A DNA stretch of 9,255 nucleotides from positions 1 to 9,255 of the forward strand of contig JAUWCF010000025.1 in NCBI GenBank assembly GCA_030609445.1. The letters run 5' to 3'. Of this stretch, positions 1 through 7,155 are shown in pieces. The notes under the pieces are model-generated. The model made no database searches, was not told the DNA's origin, and saw nothing but the letters and a program-made list of their open reading frames with translations. Position numbers and translations under genes: made by a program. The stretch comes from Thermoplasmatota archaeon. GTDB taxonomy: Archaea > Thermoplasmatota > E2 > DHVEG-1. Every line of letters starts with the position of its first letter. Position 1 is the first letter of the stretch.

Positions 1-93
1 CAACAACACTTTCATTTAGAACCAGGAGAAGTTGAAGTGCCTCAGTATCTTGCTGTCTTTCTGATTGCTAGGAGAACAGCAAGTATTATATAG
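1..93 (+). CDS. C-terminal fragment of an unknown protein, possibly a GINS-family replication subunit
   Basis: The first frame is open from base 1 to a TAG at 91-93, giving 30 residues of a protein that begins outside the window. The visible tail reads GEVEVPQYLAVFLIARRTA and ends in SII. From memory, this has the spacing of the C-terminal B-domain of archaeal GINS subunits, where a G-D-hydrophobic stretch, a proline and an A..L(I/V)..(G)xA..I ending close the protein. That match is short and unverified, so I leave the symbol empty. The next gene starts about 20 bp downstream on the same strand, but its TATA-like box overlaps the end of this frame, so the two need not be co-transcribed. That the fragment is coding is likely from the uninterrupted frame and protein-like composition; its identity is a guess. 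Confidence 0.6.
   Translation, partial: QQHFHLEPGEVEVPQYLAVFLIARRTASII
84..92 (+). promoter_or_regulatory. TATA-like box for the small protein at 115
   Basis: The sequence tattatata is centred near position 88. The ATG at 115 lies about 27 nt downstream, the usual distance from an archaeal TATA box to the transcription start. This predicts a leaderless mRNA beginning at or next to the ATG. The box overlaps the last codons of the upstream frame. Confidence 0.45.
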
Positions 94-114
94 AAAACAA
101 GATTGGATGAGCAT

Positions 115-372
115 ATGAATAAAAGAGCACATATAGAAGAAATTGATAAAAGGATGGAAGAACAGGGTTGGATGTTTTTTGGCCCCGTACTACACTACAA
201 AAAAGCATGGAAGGATCATGCAGCAATATACAAACGAGGGGGTAAATACGTTGTATCAGGTCTTGATTTTAGTGGCGAAAAAGAATTACATGAACCTATA
301 GAAAAAAAAGAAGCTGTAAGAAGAGCTGAGGAGAGTTTAGAAGAGATAAAAAAACATATTCTTGATCTATAG
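115..372 (+). CDS. Small charged protein of unknown function (85 aa)
   Basis: I do not recognise this protein. It is rich in Lys and Glu, has no hydrophobic membrane segment and no cysteines, and looks cytoplasmic. The order appears to be an N-terminal charged helix (residues 3-17), a short aromatic strand region around GWMFFGPVLHY, a likely beta-hairpin around IYKRGGKYVVSGL, and a long amphipathic C-terminal helix (about residues 57-84). I chose the ATG at 115 because a TATA-like box sits about 27 nt upstream, as expected for a leaderless message. An in-frame TTG at 103 would add four residues (89 aa) but has no clear ribosome-binding site. A T-rich terminator follows the stop at once, and the gene converges on aCPSF1 with 35 bp between the stops. 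The composition and clean boundaries make it a credible gene; no function can be assigned. Confidence 0.7.
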   Translation: MNKRAHIEEIDKRMEEQGWMFFGPVLHYKKAWKDHAAIYKRGGKYVVSGLDFSGEKELHEPIEKKEAVRRAEESLEEIKKHILDL

Positions 373-375
373 CAG

Positions 376-400
376 TTTTTTCTTTTACAATATTTTTTTA
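376..400 (+). terminator. T-rich transcription terminator after the small protein
   Basis: Immediately after the TAG at 370-372 the + strand carries ttttttctttt (376-386) and then a second T-run (393-399). No stable hairpin precedes them. Archaeal RNA polymerase stops at such T-tracts, helped by the aCPSF1/FttA factor encoded next door. On the minus strand the same bases are A-rich, so this serves the small gene and not aCPSF1. Confidence 0.6.
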
Positions 401-407
401 GCTACAT

Positions 408-2318
408 TTATACAAATCGTATGGCTTCAAGATTCATTGGTGCAGCAGTATTGATATTAAATCGTTTATGAATAGCAGAAGAGAGATCAAGACATTTTGA
501 TTCTTCACCATGGCCAAAGATTACTCTTTCGGGACGCGGTGACATATTATTGATAAATCCCGTCAGTTGCCTACGATCACTATGCCCTGAGAAACCATCA
601 CAGGTCTCTACATTCATATTCATCTCAAGATTGACAACCTTTCCACCTACATTAAGTGGAATTTCCTTTGATCCTCGTTGGATTTTTCGCCCTGTTGTTC
701 CTTCTGCCTGATATCCAACAAATACAATCGTGTTTTTACTATCTCCTGCCCATGATTTAAGATACTCCATCACAGGGCCTCCGTTCATCATACCGCTTGT
801 AGCAAGAACGACACAGGATCCTTTATCACCAATTATTTTTTCTCTCATCTCCATACTATCAACACGTTTGAACATATCAGAAAGAAGCGGGTTATCTCCT
901 TTTTGGAATATCTGACTTCTTAGTTTATTATTAAGATACTCTGGATATGCAGTATGAATTGCTGTTGCCTCCCATATCATACCATCAAGATAAACAGGAA
1001 CTTCAGAGACATCCTTGTTTCGTACCAGGTTTTCAAGAACAATCATGACTTCTTGACTTCTTCCAACTGCAAAAACAGGAACAAGAACCTTTCCTTTCTT
1101 TTTCATTGAAGTACGGATAATATCTTTAAGTCGTTCTGTTGCCTCCCTTCGACTTGGTTGATAATCCTCTCTACCTCCATAGGTAGATTCCACAACAACC
1201 GCTTCTACACGTGGAAAATGATTAACAGCTGGGTTAAAAAGCCAGGTTCTTTCATATTTGATATCGCCAGTAAATGCAATATTATAGAGTCCCTCTCCAA
1301 CATGGAAATGGCAAATTGATGAACCAAGGATATGGCCTGCGTTATGAAACGTGAGTCTAATATCAGGAGTTATATCTGTTGTATCTCCATAACCCATTGG
1401 TATGCAATGTGTAATAACACTACGTATGTTTTCTGAAGAATATGGAACCTTTTTTGCATCAGCAGCAGCAACTTTAAGATAATCCATCTGAAGAAGCGTC
1501 ATCATATCTCTTGTTGGAGGTGTACAATATACAGGGCCTTCATACCCATATTTATATAAAAGTGGTACAAGACCAGAATGATCAAGATGAGCGTGGGTAA
1601 TAACTACTGCATCAATTGTTTCAAAAGGCAATACTTCAGGCAGATGAATATATGGAGAACTATTTTTATCTGAAGAGACATCAACACCACAGTCAATCAT
1701 AACCTTACTATCCTGGGTATGAAGCAAGCTACAGGATCTTCCTACCTGCCGAAAACCTCCCAGAGCAATAACCCGTACAAACTTTTCACCATCGGAAACC
1801 CCACGATGAAGCTTTCTTCCCATTTTTTGTAGTATCACTTTTCGTTCGTCACTCATCGTTCGAAGATATCCACGGATTTCTTTAACGGTCTTTGATTGAA
1901 TAGGTGGAGCTCTAATTATTTTAGGTGTCCAGTTGATTCGTTTACGTACCTCATTAAGAAGAACACCCTCCTTTCCAATAGCTGCACCAGGTCGCAACGC
2001 CTCAATTGTTACTTCACCAAGATCTGGTTGAAAATAAATATCAACAATTTCTGCATCTTTAGGTATGATTGTTCGTATCTTTTTCTCTGCAAGATCAACA
2101 TCAGTTAGAACAGAAGGATCAGGACGGACAACAATACGTTTCTGCAATGTTTTTGCAAGATTTTTAACGAGATCTTTACTTTTTGCAAATCGGTCCGGTG
2201 TTTTTGTATAGATAACAAGAAGTGCTCCTTCGAATTCTACATCTGTCACATCGACACTTGCAGATATCGAACCTCGAATCTTTCCTTTAAACTCTCTTAA
2301 AACATCATCTACTGTCAT
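408..2318 (-). CDS. aCPSF1 / FttA: KH-domain beta-CASP ribonuclease, transcription termination factor
   Basis: This 636-residue protein has the full aCPSF1 architecture. The N-terminal about 145 residues form two KH-like RNA-binding domains, with a GxxG-type loop at GAAIGKEG (111-118). A metallo-beta-lactamase core follows: motif 1 around MIDCGVD (207-213), motif 2 HAHLDH (242-247), the motif 3 histidine H329 in AGHILGS, and the motif 4 aspartate D352 in FTGD. The inserted beta-CASP domain runs from about 375 (VVVESTYGG) to about 570 and includes VPVFAVGRSQE. The protein closes with GFSGHSD (H579) and FGHGEES (H603). All expected zinc ligands are present. In archaea this family cleaves nascent RNA at U-rich 3' ends and drives transcription termination; it acts as a cytoplasmic homodimer with RNA polymerase. 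It lies 71 bp downstream of the proteasome beta gene on the same strand, an order I recall from Methanocaldococcus and Methanothermobacter. A TATA-like box about 26 nt upstream of the ATG suggests its own leaderless transcript. Confidence 0.97.
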   Translation of the reverse strand: MTVDDVLREFKGKIRGSISASVDVTDVEFEGALLVIYTKTPDRFAKSKDLVKNLAKTLQKRIVVRPDPSVLTDVDLAEKKIRTIIPKDAEIVDIYFQPDLGEVTIEALRPGAAIGKEGVLLNEVRKRINWTPKIIRAPPIQSKTVKEIRGYLRTMSDERKVILQKMGRKLHRGVSDGEKFVRVIALGGFRQVGRSCSLLHTQDSKVMIDCGVDVSSDKNSSPYIHLPEVLPFETIDAVVITHAHLDHSGLVPLLYKYGYEGPVYCTPPTRDMMTLLQMDYLKVAAADAKKVPYSSENIRSVITHCIPMGYGDTTDITPDIRLTFHNAGHILGSSICHFHVGEGLYNIAFTGDIKYERTWLFNPAVNHFPRVEAVVVESTYGGREDYQPSRREATERLKDIIRTSMKKKGKVLVPVFAVGRSQEVMIVLENLVRNKDVSEVPVYLDGMIWEATAIHTAYPEYLNNKLRSQIFQKGDNPLLSDMFKRVDSMEMREKIIGDKGSCVVLATSGMMNGGPVMEYLKSWAGDSKNTIVFVGYQAEGTTGRKIQRGSKEIPLNVGGKVVNLEMNMNVETCDGFSGHSDRRQLTGFINNMSPRPERVIFGHGEESKCLDLSSAIHKRFNINTAAPMNLEAIRFV

Positions 2319-2340
2319 TTTTTAGCCTTGTAAAACTTAG

Positions 2341-2348
2341 ATAATAAA
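2341..2348 (-). promoter_or_regulatory. TATA-like box for aCPSF1
   Basis: On the minus strand this reads tttattat. Its centre is 26-27 nt before the first base of the aCPSF1 ATG (2318), and no purine-rich ribosome-binding site sits between them, so a leaderless message is predicted. The surrounding DNA is AT-rich, which weakens the call. Confidence 0.35.
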
Positions 2349-2389
2349 TTGCATATTCATAAATAATTAAATAAACGGAACAAACGGAT

Positions 2390-3022
2390 CTATTTTCCCA
2401 TTTTTTCTAAACGTGTTTTTATTTCATCTTCAGAAATCGTTCTGAACTCTTTTTCATTAATAACGGCAATAGCAGCACCATTTCCGGATGCTGAATCCCG
2501 CCCCATAGCAGCATTAATAGCTCGTGCTGCAAGATCAACGCCTTCATCAACGGTCAGGTCATCTTTATATTGATCTTCTAAGACACCAAACACATATGGT
2601 GAACCAGATCCACCTGCGGTATATTTATCAGGTATAGCTCCTCCAGCAGCATCAAGTGAATAGACATGTCCACCTTCAGAATCCCAACCAGCAAGTATCA
2701 ACTGTACGTAGTACGGATAAAATTTCCGCTGGTTCAGAATATTTGACATTAGAGTTGCCGCACTATTCACGGGCATCTTTGTATCTCGTTTTAACCGGTA
2801 GAGATTTACCTCTGCACTAAGATAACGAGAGAGAACCTGCAGATCACCTACAAGACCTGCGGTACAAAGCGCTAAATGATCATCGATTTTATATAATTTC
2901 TTTGTCTCCTTATGAGCAATAAGCGTACCCATAGTTGCCCTATGTTCAGTGGCAACTACCACACCGTCTTTACAGACCATACCAAGTATCGTGGTCCCTG
3001 TCTTCTTTAAATCTTCTGTCAT
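2390..3022 (-). CDS. psmB: Proteasome beta subunit (20S core peptidase)
   Basis: This is the catalytic beta subunit of the archaeal 20S proteasome, an N-terminal-threonine hydrolase that degrades unfolded proteins inside the barrel. Counting from the preferred ATG, the precursor is 210 residues with a nine-residue propeptide ending in KTG. Autocleavage before TTILG would expose the catalytic threonine. In mature numbering Thr1, Glu17 (in TEHRAT), Arg19 and Lys33 (in TKKLYK) are all present, as is the late GRDSASGNG loop that holds the supporting Asp and Ser residues. The length is normal. I chose the ATG at 3022 because GGAG (3031-3034) lies 8 nt upstream; an in-frame GTG at 3028 would leave only 2 nt between that site and the start. 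It has its own TATA box and lies upstream of aCPSF1. The partner alpha subunit and the PAN ATPase are not in this window. Confidence 0.97.
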   Translation of the reverse strand: MTEDLKKTGTTILGMVCKDGVVVATEHRATMGTLIAHKETKKLYKIDDHLALCTAGLVGDLQVLSRYLSAEVNLYRLKRDTKMPVNSAATLMSNILNQRKFYPYYVQLILAGWDSEGGHVYSLDAAGGAIPDKYTAGGSGSPYVFGVLEDQYKDDLTVDEGVDLAARAINAAMGRDSASGNGAAIAVINEKEFRTISEDEIKTRLEKMGK

Positions 3023-3030
3023 AATCACTA

Positions 3031-3034
3031 CTCC
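3031..3034 (-). promoter_or_regulatory. Ribosome-binding site that decides the psmB start
   Basis: GGAG on the minus strand stands 8 nt before the ATG at 3022, a normal Shine-Dalgarno distance. It is only 2 nt from the alternative GTG at 3028, so translation should begin at the ATG. Confidence 0.65.
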
Positions 3035-3074
3035 AATAAATTCTGGAAAAAGTATAGAGTACGAATCTTACATC

Positions 3075-3085
3075 TTTTATATATA
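3075..3085 (-). promoter_or_regulatory. TATA box for psmB
   Basis: On the minus strand this reads tatatataaaa, close to the archaeal consensus. A start about 27 nt downstream, near 3054, gives a leader of about 30 nt that includes the GGAG ribosome-binding site. It is one of the best promoter matches in the window and separates psmB from the upstream KBL-like gene. Confidence 0.6.
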
Positions 3086-3140
3086 CTTTGTGTAAAGTTA
3101 AAAGTGGGAAATTGGTGTTTTACTGACTTGAATAACTTGG

Positions 3141-4325
3141 TCAGATAATAACCAGTTTTTTACCAAGTTTTTCAAATTTCTCCAATGCCACATTAAGATC
3201 TTCTTTTGTAAGACCTGCATTCATCATAGTTCTGATACGTGCTTTATCTCGAGCAACCATTGGAAATACAATAGGCAGTGCAAACACACCTTCAGCATAT
3301 AAACGATTGCTGAGCTCTTTTGCCTTGCTTGACTCACCAACAATCACAGGAGTGATAGGTGTATCACTATTTCCTGTGTCAAACCCCATTGATTCAAGTT
3401 CTTTTTTGAAATACTTAGTGTTATCCCATAGATTTCTGACATGTTCTGGTTCTGTTTCAAGGACATCAATTGCAGCAATCTGCGCTCCGGCAACAGCTGG
3501 CGGATGTGAACCAGAAAGAAGCCATGTCCGTGATTTATTATATGCATAGTTAACAAGATCCTGACTTCCTGCGATAAGACCTCCAACAACACCAAAGGCT
3601 TTACTGAATGTCCCCATTTCAACATCGATTTTTCCTTCGATACCGAAATGTGCACCAATGCCTCGTCCATCAGGACCAATGACGCCTTCTCCATGGGCAT
3701 CATCAGCATAGGTCATTGCACCATATTCATTTGCAAGTTCTACAATGTTATCCATCGGTGCAATATCGCCATCCATACTGAACACTCCGTCAGTTATAAT
3801 GAGGATTTTGTTGTATTTTTTATCAGCATCAATAAGTACTTTTTCTAATTCTCCCATGTCTTTGTGTTTAAAAACCGCTCGATCTGCTTTGGTAAGTCGT
3901 ACCCAGTCGATAATACTTCCATGATTGAGCTCATCGGAAATAATGACATCTCCTTTCCCAACAAGCTGAGGAATAAGTCCCGCATTTGCAGCAAAACCGG
4001 TCTGATAGATAAGAGATGATTCTGTTCTTTTAAATTTTGCAAGTCGCCTCTCCACTTCCATATGAATATCTAATGTTCCTGCTATTGCACGTACCGATCC
4101 AGATCCTGCACCATATTTTTTTGCAGCATCAATTGCACCTTGAACAAGTCGGGGATGATTACTGAGATTAAGGTAGTTGTTTGAACAAAGCATGATTACT
4201 TCTTTTCCATCAACAACAGAATGAGGTGTTGATCCTGTTTCTAGGATACGGAGTTTCCAATCAAAGTCGTTTTTAACAAGTTCGTCATATTCTTCTTTTA
4301 GAAATGCTGTTGGATTTCGATTCAT
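3141..4325 (-). CDS. PLP-dependent alpha-oxoamine synthase, glycine C-acetyltransferase (KBL)-like
   Basis: This 394-residue fold-type I aminotransferase-like enzyme belongs to the alpha-oxoamine synthases (KBL, BioF, serine palmitoyltransferase, ALA synthase), which condense an amino acid with an acyl-CoA. Visible landmarks are the CSNNYLNL entry motif (47-54), SGSVRAIAGT (75-84), the ring-stacking histidine in DELNHGS (H135), TDGVFSMDGD (178-187), the cofactor-binding DDAHGEG (D208, H211), the Schiff-base lysine K242 in GTFSKAFG, and the substrate-carboxylate arginine region RIRTMMNA (363-370). The length is typical. The pattern fits best the KBL-related group, which would convert glycine and acetyl-CoA to 2-amino-3-ketobutyrate or the reverse. 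BioF-like activity cannot be excluded, and no threonine dehydrogenase or biotin gene lies nearby. A strong GGGAGG ribosome-binding site precedes the ATG. The NAD kinase gene ends 52 bp upstream on the same strand, so the two may share a transcript. Confidence 0.9.
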   Translation of the reverse strand: MNRNPTAFLKEEYDELVKNDFDWKLRILETGSTPHSVVDGKEVIMLCSNNYLNLSNHPRLVQGAIDAAKKYGAGSGSVRAIAGTLDIHMEVERRLAKFKRTESSLIYQTGFAANAGLIPQLVGKGDVIISDELNHGSIIDWVRLTKADRAVFKHKDMGELEKVLIDADKKYNKILIITDGVFSMDGDIAPMDNIVELANEYGAMTYADDAHGEGVIGPDGRGIGAHFGIEGKIDVEMGTFSKAFGVVGGLIAGSQDLVNYAYNKSRTWLLSGSHPPAVAGAQIAAIDVLETEPEHVRNLWDNTKYFKKELESMGFDTGNSDTPITPVIVGESSKAKELSNRLYAEGVFALPIVFPMVARDKARIRTMMNAGLTKEDLNVALEKFEKLGKKLVII

Positions 4326-4334
4326 AAATAAATT

Positions 4335-4340
4335 CCTCCC
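4335..4340 (-). promoter_or_regulatory. Strong ribosome-binding site of the KBL-like gene
   Basis: GGGAGG on the minus strand lies 9 nt before the ATG at 4325. A leadered start is consistent with translation from a message that begins upstream, either with the NAD kinase gene or from a promoter in the 52-bp gap; I found no convincing TATA box in that gap. Confidence 0.6.
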
Positions 4341-4377
4341 ATGTATAATAGGATTTCAGGGAAACATTATTGAGATA

Positions 4378-5520
4378 TTAAAAGTTGTTGGTTTGTATCT
4401 TTACAACCCTGCTGAGACGATACCCGATGACAACAATCATAAATTCCATCTCGGCAAACATTTGATCAAGTTTTTTATCTCCTGTATCTACCCTAATTAC
4501 CGGAGTATGCATCAGCTTTGAAGGAGTAGAAATCACTATAATATTATCTACTCCAATTTTTTTAATTACCGCTGGGCTTAGCTGAAGGTTACCTCGACCT
4601 AAAATAAAACCTTGTGCGCCAATTGGACTCAGAATAACCTTAACCGTAGGATATTTTTTTAGTAGTTTCAATATTTTTTCTTCATTGAGGTCTTTGCCTA
4701 TGAGTTTTTTCTTATGTACGGCATCAATTCCAAGAAGCGTATTTTTTATATTCATTTTTGTTGCGATATAGTCGATGGTTCCACCGGATCCGAAAAGATA
4801 CAAAAAATTGTTGTTTTGTTCAATTTCATCAACAATATGTTCGGTTAGTTCATCTTTGATGACATCATCTGATACTGATTCAAAGCAGGTTTTTCCAACT
4901 TGAATATATGTTGGCTCTACAATACCTTTGGCGACACCAAATAGTCGAATATTCCATTCTCCTCTACGATAGCGATCCTCATCAAGATCCATGATGTCGG
5001 CATCACCAATAGTAAGAGTCCCCTCTGTAAATTCATGGAGCATCTTTGCTGTAGCAGAAACGTTTATCCCAAAGACTGCTGAATGCATCTTCACTCCTGA
5101 AGGAATACCAAGAATAGGGATTTTTTTATCAACGATTTCAAAGATATCTCTAGCAGTTCCATCCCCGCCGCAGAACACAAGTAAATCAATATCGAGTTCT
5201 AAGAATTTTTTACATGCCTTTTTTGTATCCTCATAAGTTGTATTCTTTCCAGATGGCTCGTAAATTATTTCTATTTCTTTTATACCAGCATTTTTTAATT
5301 CCCTACCACCCATGTCACCTTTAGAGGTAAACCATTGTAGATCATCATTTTTTGAATCATTTGTGAGAAATTCCTTTAGCATTTCTACTGTCTTTTGTGA
5401 AGCTATAGGTTTTGCTCCAAGTTTTATTGCTTTTTCAACAACTCCATCAGTTCCCTTAAGACCTACTTTTCCCCCCATTCCTGCAATTGGGTTTACTATT
5501 AAACCTATTTTTGAAACCAT
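4378..5520 (-). CDS. ATP-NAD kinase family protein (COG3199 type)
   Basis: From the ATG at 5520 the protein is 380 residues. It opens with KIGLIVNPIAGMGG followed by VGLKGTDG, the usual start of the archaeal/bacterial group annotated as ATP-NAD kinase or polyphosphate/ATP-dependent NAD kinase. The diagnostic GGDGT nucleotide-binding motif is at residues 118-122 within LLVFCGGDGTARDI. Further conserved stretches are ILGIPSGVKMHSAVF, LFGSGGTIDYI, LGIDAV, SPIGAQGFILGRGNLQLSP, and a C-terminal RVDTGD...VIGYR. The expected reaction is phosphorylation of NAD to NADP in the cytoplasm, although members of this group often lack direct biochemistry. An in-frame TTG at 5544 would add eight residues, but the family normally starts at the chosen methionine and there is no ribosome-binding site for the TTG. 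The gene is divergent from the PurF-like gene and lies upstream of the KBL-like gene. Confidence 0.88.
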   Translation of the reverse strand: MVSKIGLIVNPIAGMGGKVGLKGTDGVVEKAIKLGAKPIASQKTVEMLKEFLTNDSKNDDLQWFTSKGDMGGRELKNAGIKEIEIIYEPSGKNTTYEDTKKACKKFLELDIDLLVFCGGDGTARDIFEIVDKKIPILGIPSGVKMHSAVFGINVSATAKMLHEFTEGTLTIGDADIMDLDEDRYRRGEWNIRLFGVAKGIVEPTYIQVGKTCFESVSDDVIKDELTEHIVDEIEQNNNFLYLFGSGGTIDYIATKMNIKNTLLGIDAVHKKKLIGKDLNEEKILKLLKKYPTVKVILSPIGAQGFILGRGNLQLSPAVIKKIGVDNIIVISTPSKLMHTPVIRVDTGDKKLDQMFAEMEFMIVVIGYRLSRVVKIQTNNF

Positions 5521-5550
5521 CTTTAAATTCAGTACGTAAATCAAGAATCC

Positions 5551-5559
5551 AATATTTAA
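5551..5559 (-). promoter_or_regulatory. TATA-like box for the NAD kinase gene
   Basis: On the minus strand this reads ttaaatatt, centred about 35 nt before the ATG at 5520. It predicts a very short leader of about 9 nt. The match is moderate and the region is generally AT-rich. Confidence 0.35.
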
Positions 5560-5693
5560 CTACCGTAGGTGTAAAACCACTTGTTTCGGATTGACAATTT
5601 TGAGACGGGATCAGAAGCACCTAATTTTTCTCTAGATATAAGCAACTGAGTTGACTGTAATTATAGATTATTTTTTAAAAATTTTAATAATCC

Positions 5694-5703
5694 TTATATA
5701 TAA
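5694..5703 (+). promoter_or_regulatory. TATA box for the PurF-like gene
   Basis: The sequence ttatatataa is a near-consensus archaeal TATA box. A start about 27 nt downstream would fall near 5725, giving a leader of under 10 nt. The ribosome-binding site GGGAG at 5724-5728 stands 4 nt before the ATG, so either the leader begins a little earlier or that site is only partly transcribed. Confidence 0.55.
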
Positions 5704-5732
5704 CTCATTTATTACCATACAGTGGGAGAATT

Positions 5733-7142
5733 ATGAGTGGATTATTTGGTATAGTAAGTAATAATAATTGTATTTCTAATCTCTATTATGGAACTGATTA
5801 CCACAGTCATTTAGGCACCGAATATGGCGGTATTGCCTTTATCGATGAAAATGACATGCCTGTTAAAAAAATCCGAGATATTGGAAATTCACAGTTTAAA
5901 ACAAAATTTTATGAAGGATCTGATAAAATACAAAGCAATCTCGGCATAGGTGTAATATCTGATAAAGATCCGCAGCCATTAAGTTTAAAAAGTAAATTTG
6001 GGCCTTTTGCAATATGCTGTGCTGGTCTTGTAACAAACAAAGATGAACTTGCTGAAACATTAATCAAAAAGGGAATCCCATTTAGTGAATTGGACCGTGG
6101 TGAGATCAACACAACAGAACTTATTGCTCATTTAATAAACCAAGGCAACAGCATTACCGACGGCATTGAAAAGATGTACGACAAGATTAAGGGATCAATC
6201 TCCCTATTACTTTTGACAAAAGAAGGAATATATTGCAGTAGAGACAGATATGGAGTTACGCCCCTAGTTATTGGAAGTAAGGTGGATGAAGTAGCAGTTG
6301 CCAGTGAAACCTGCTCATTTAATAACATGGGTTTTAAAATAAAAAAATTTGTTGAACCTGGAGAAACTGTTTTTATCAGTCACAAAGGTATTGAGGAAGT
6401 AAAAAACGGTAACAATTGCAATAAAATATGTGCATTTTTATGGATTTACACAGGTTTTCCTGCCTCGACATATGAGGGAATAAATGTAGAAGAAGTTAGA
6501 GAAAACTGTGGACGGTCTTTAGCCAGACGAGATAATGTTAAAATAGATCTTGTTGCAGGTGTTCCTGATTCAGGAATAGGTCATGCTATTGGGTATGCAA
6601 TGGAATCTGGTAAACCATTTAGACGGGTTTTAGTTAAATATACACCGGGCTATGGGAGAAGTTACACACCGTTATCTCAAGAAATAAGAGATCATGTTGC
6701 TTTAATGAAACTTATTGCAAATGAAGACATTATCAAGGATAACAGAATTATTTTATGTGAAGATTCAATAGTTCGAGGAACACAACTTAAAAATTTTACA
6801 ATCACAAAACTAAAAGACGCTGGAGCTAAAGAAATACACATCCGACCTGCCTGTCCTCCTTTGATGTTCCCATGCATTTATAATTTATCAACAAGAAGCA
6901 TCAAAGAATTAGCTGCTAGAAAAGCGATAAGAGCACTGGAAGGAAAAGATATTGAAGATGTTTCAAAATATTTAAATCATAAATCTGAAAGTTACAAAAA
7001 AATGATAGACTGGATAAATGAAGATTTGGGAGCAACCTCGCTAAGATATCAGCGGTTAGATGACATGGTTAAAGCTATAGGATTACCTAAAGAAAAATTA
7101 TGTTTGTATTGTTGGACTGGTAATGATTTTCAAAAAAGCTAG
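5733..7142 (+). CDS. Amidophosphoribosyltransferase (PurF)-like protein with a dead glutaminase domain
   Basis: This 469-residue protein has the two-domain PurF layout. The N-terminal Ntn-hydrolase domain starts MSGLFGIVSNN where active PurF starts M-C-G; Ser2 replaces the nucleophile Cys. The arginine-containing R-Y-S-T signature is replaced by GVISDKDPQPL (73-83), and the oxyanion-hole N-G motif by CAG (96-98). The C-terminal phosphoribosyltransferase domain is well kept: VAGVPDSGIGHAIGYA (274-289), KYTPGYGRSY, and the PRPP loop IILCEDSIVRGT (339-350). Cysteines at C233, C381, C457 and C460 (CLYCWTG) match the four Fe-S ligands I recall from Bacillus PurF. The inference is that it still binds PRPP and perhaps a cluster but cannot use glutamine, so it may use free ammonia, another amine donor, or act in regulation. 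Similar 'MSG...DYHSHLGT' paralogues occur, as I recall, in bacteria and archaea under the same name. It is transcribed alone, divergently from the NAD kinase gene; no other purine genes are visible. Confidence 0.9.
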   Translation: MSGLFGIVSNNNCISNLYYGTDYHSHLGTEYGGIAFIDENDMPVKKIRDIGNSQFKTKFYEGSDKIQSNLGIGVISDKDPQPLSLKSKFGPFAICCAGLVTNKDELAETLIKKGIPFSELDRGEINTTELIAHLINQGNSITDGIEKMYDKIKGSISLLLLTKEGIYCSRDRYGVTPLVIGSKVDEVAVASETCSFNNMGFKIKKFVEPGETVFISHKGIEEVKNGNNCNKICAFLWIYTGFPASTYEGINVEEVRENCGRSLARRDNVKIDLVAGVPDSGIGHAIGYAMESGKPFRRVLVKYTPGYGRSYTPLSQEIRDHVALMKLIANEDIIKDNRIILCEDSIVRGTQLKNFTITKLKDAGAKEIHIRPACPPLMFPCIYNLSTRSIKELAARKAIRALEGKDIEDVSKYLNHKSESYKKMIDWINEDLGATSLRYQRLDDMVKAIGLPKEKLCLYCWTGNDFQKS

Positions 7143-7155
7143 GCATTTTTGCTAG
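7139..7155 (+). terminator. Possible hairpin terminator of the PurF-like gene
   Basis: The bases ctag, one bulged g, ca, a tttt loop, then tg and ctag can form a six-pair stem that overlaps the stop codon. A second potential stem, agaagg (7154-7159) with ccttct (7178-7183), follows. Only a five-T run is present, so the termination role is weakly supported. Confidence 0.3.

Noticed and set aside
3023..3028. GTG at 3028 as the psmB start
   Set aside because: The GGAG site would be only 2 nt away, while the ATG at 3022 has an 8-nt spacing and gives a normal short propeptide.
3123..3144. ctgac/gtcag dyad at the end of the KBL-like gene as a terminator
   Set aside because: The stem is only 5 bp with a 12-nt loop and no T-tract follows on the minus strand.
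3344..3709. 121-codon open frame on the minus strand inside the KBL-like gene
   Set aside because: It is another frame of a clearly coding gene, its product has no family-like features, and it has no ribosome-binding site.
5521..5544. TTG at 5544 as the NAD kinase start
   Set aside because: It adds eight residues not typical of the family and has no ribosome-binding site; the ATG at 5520 begins the conserved sequence.
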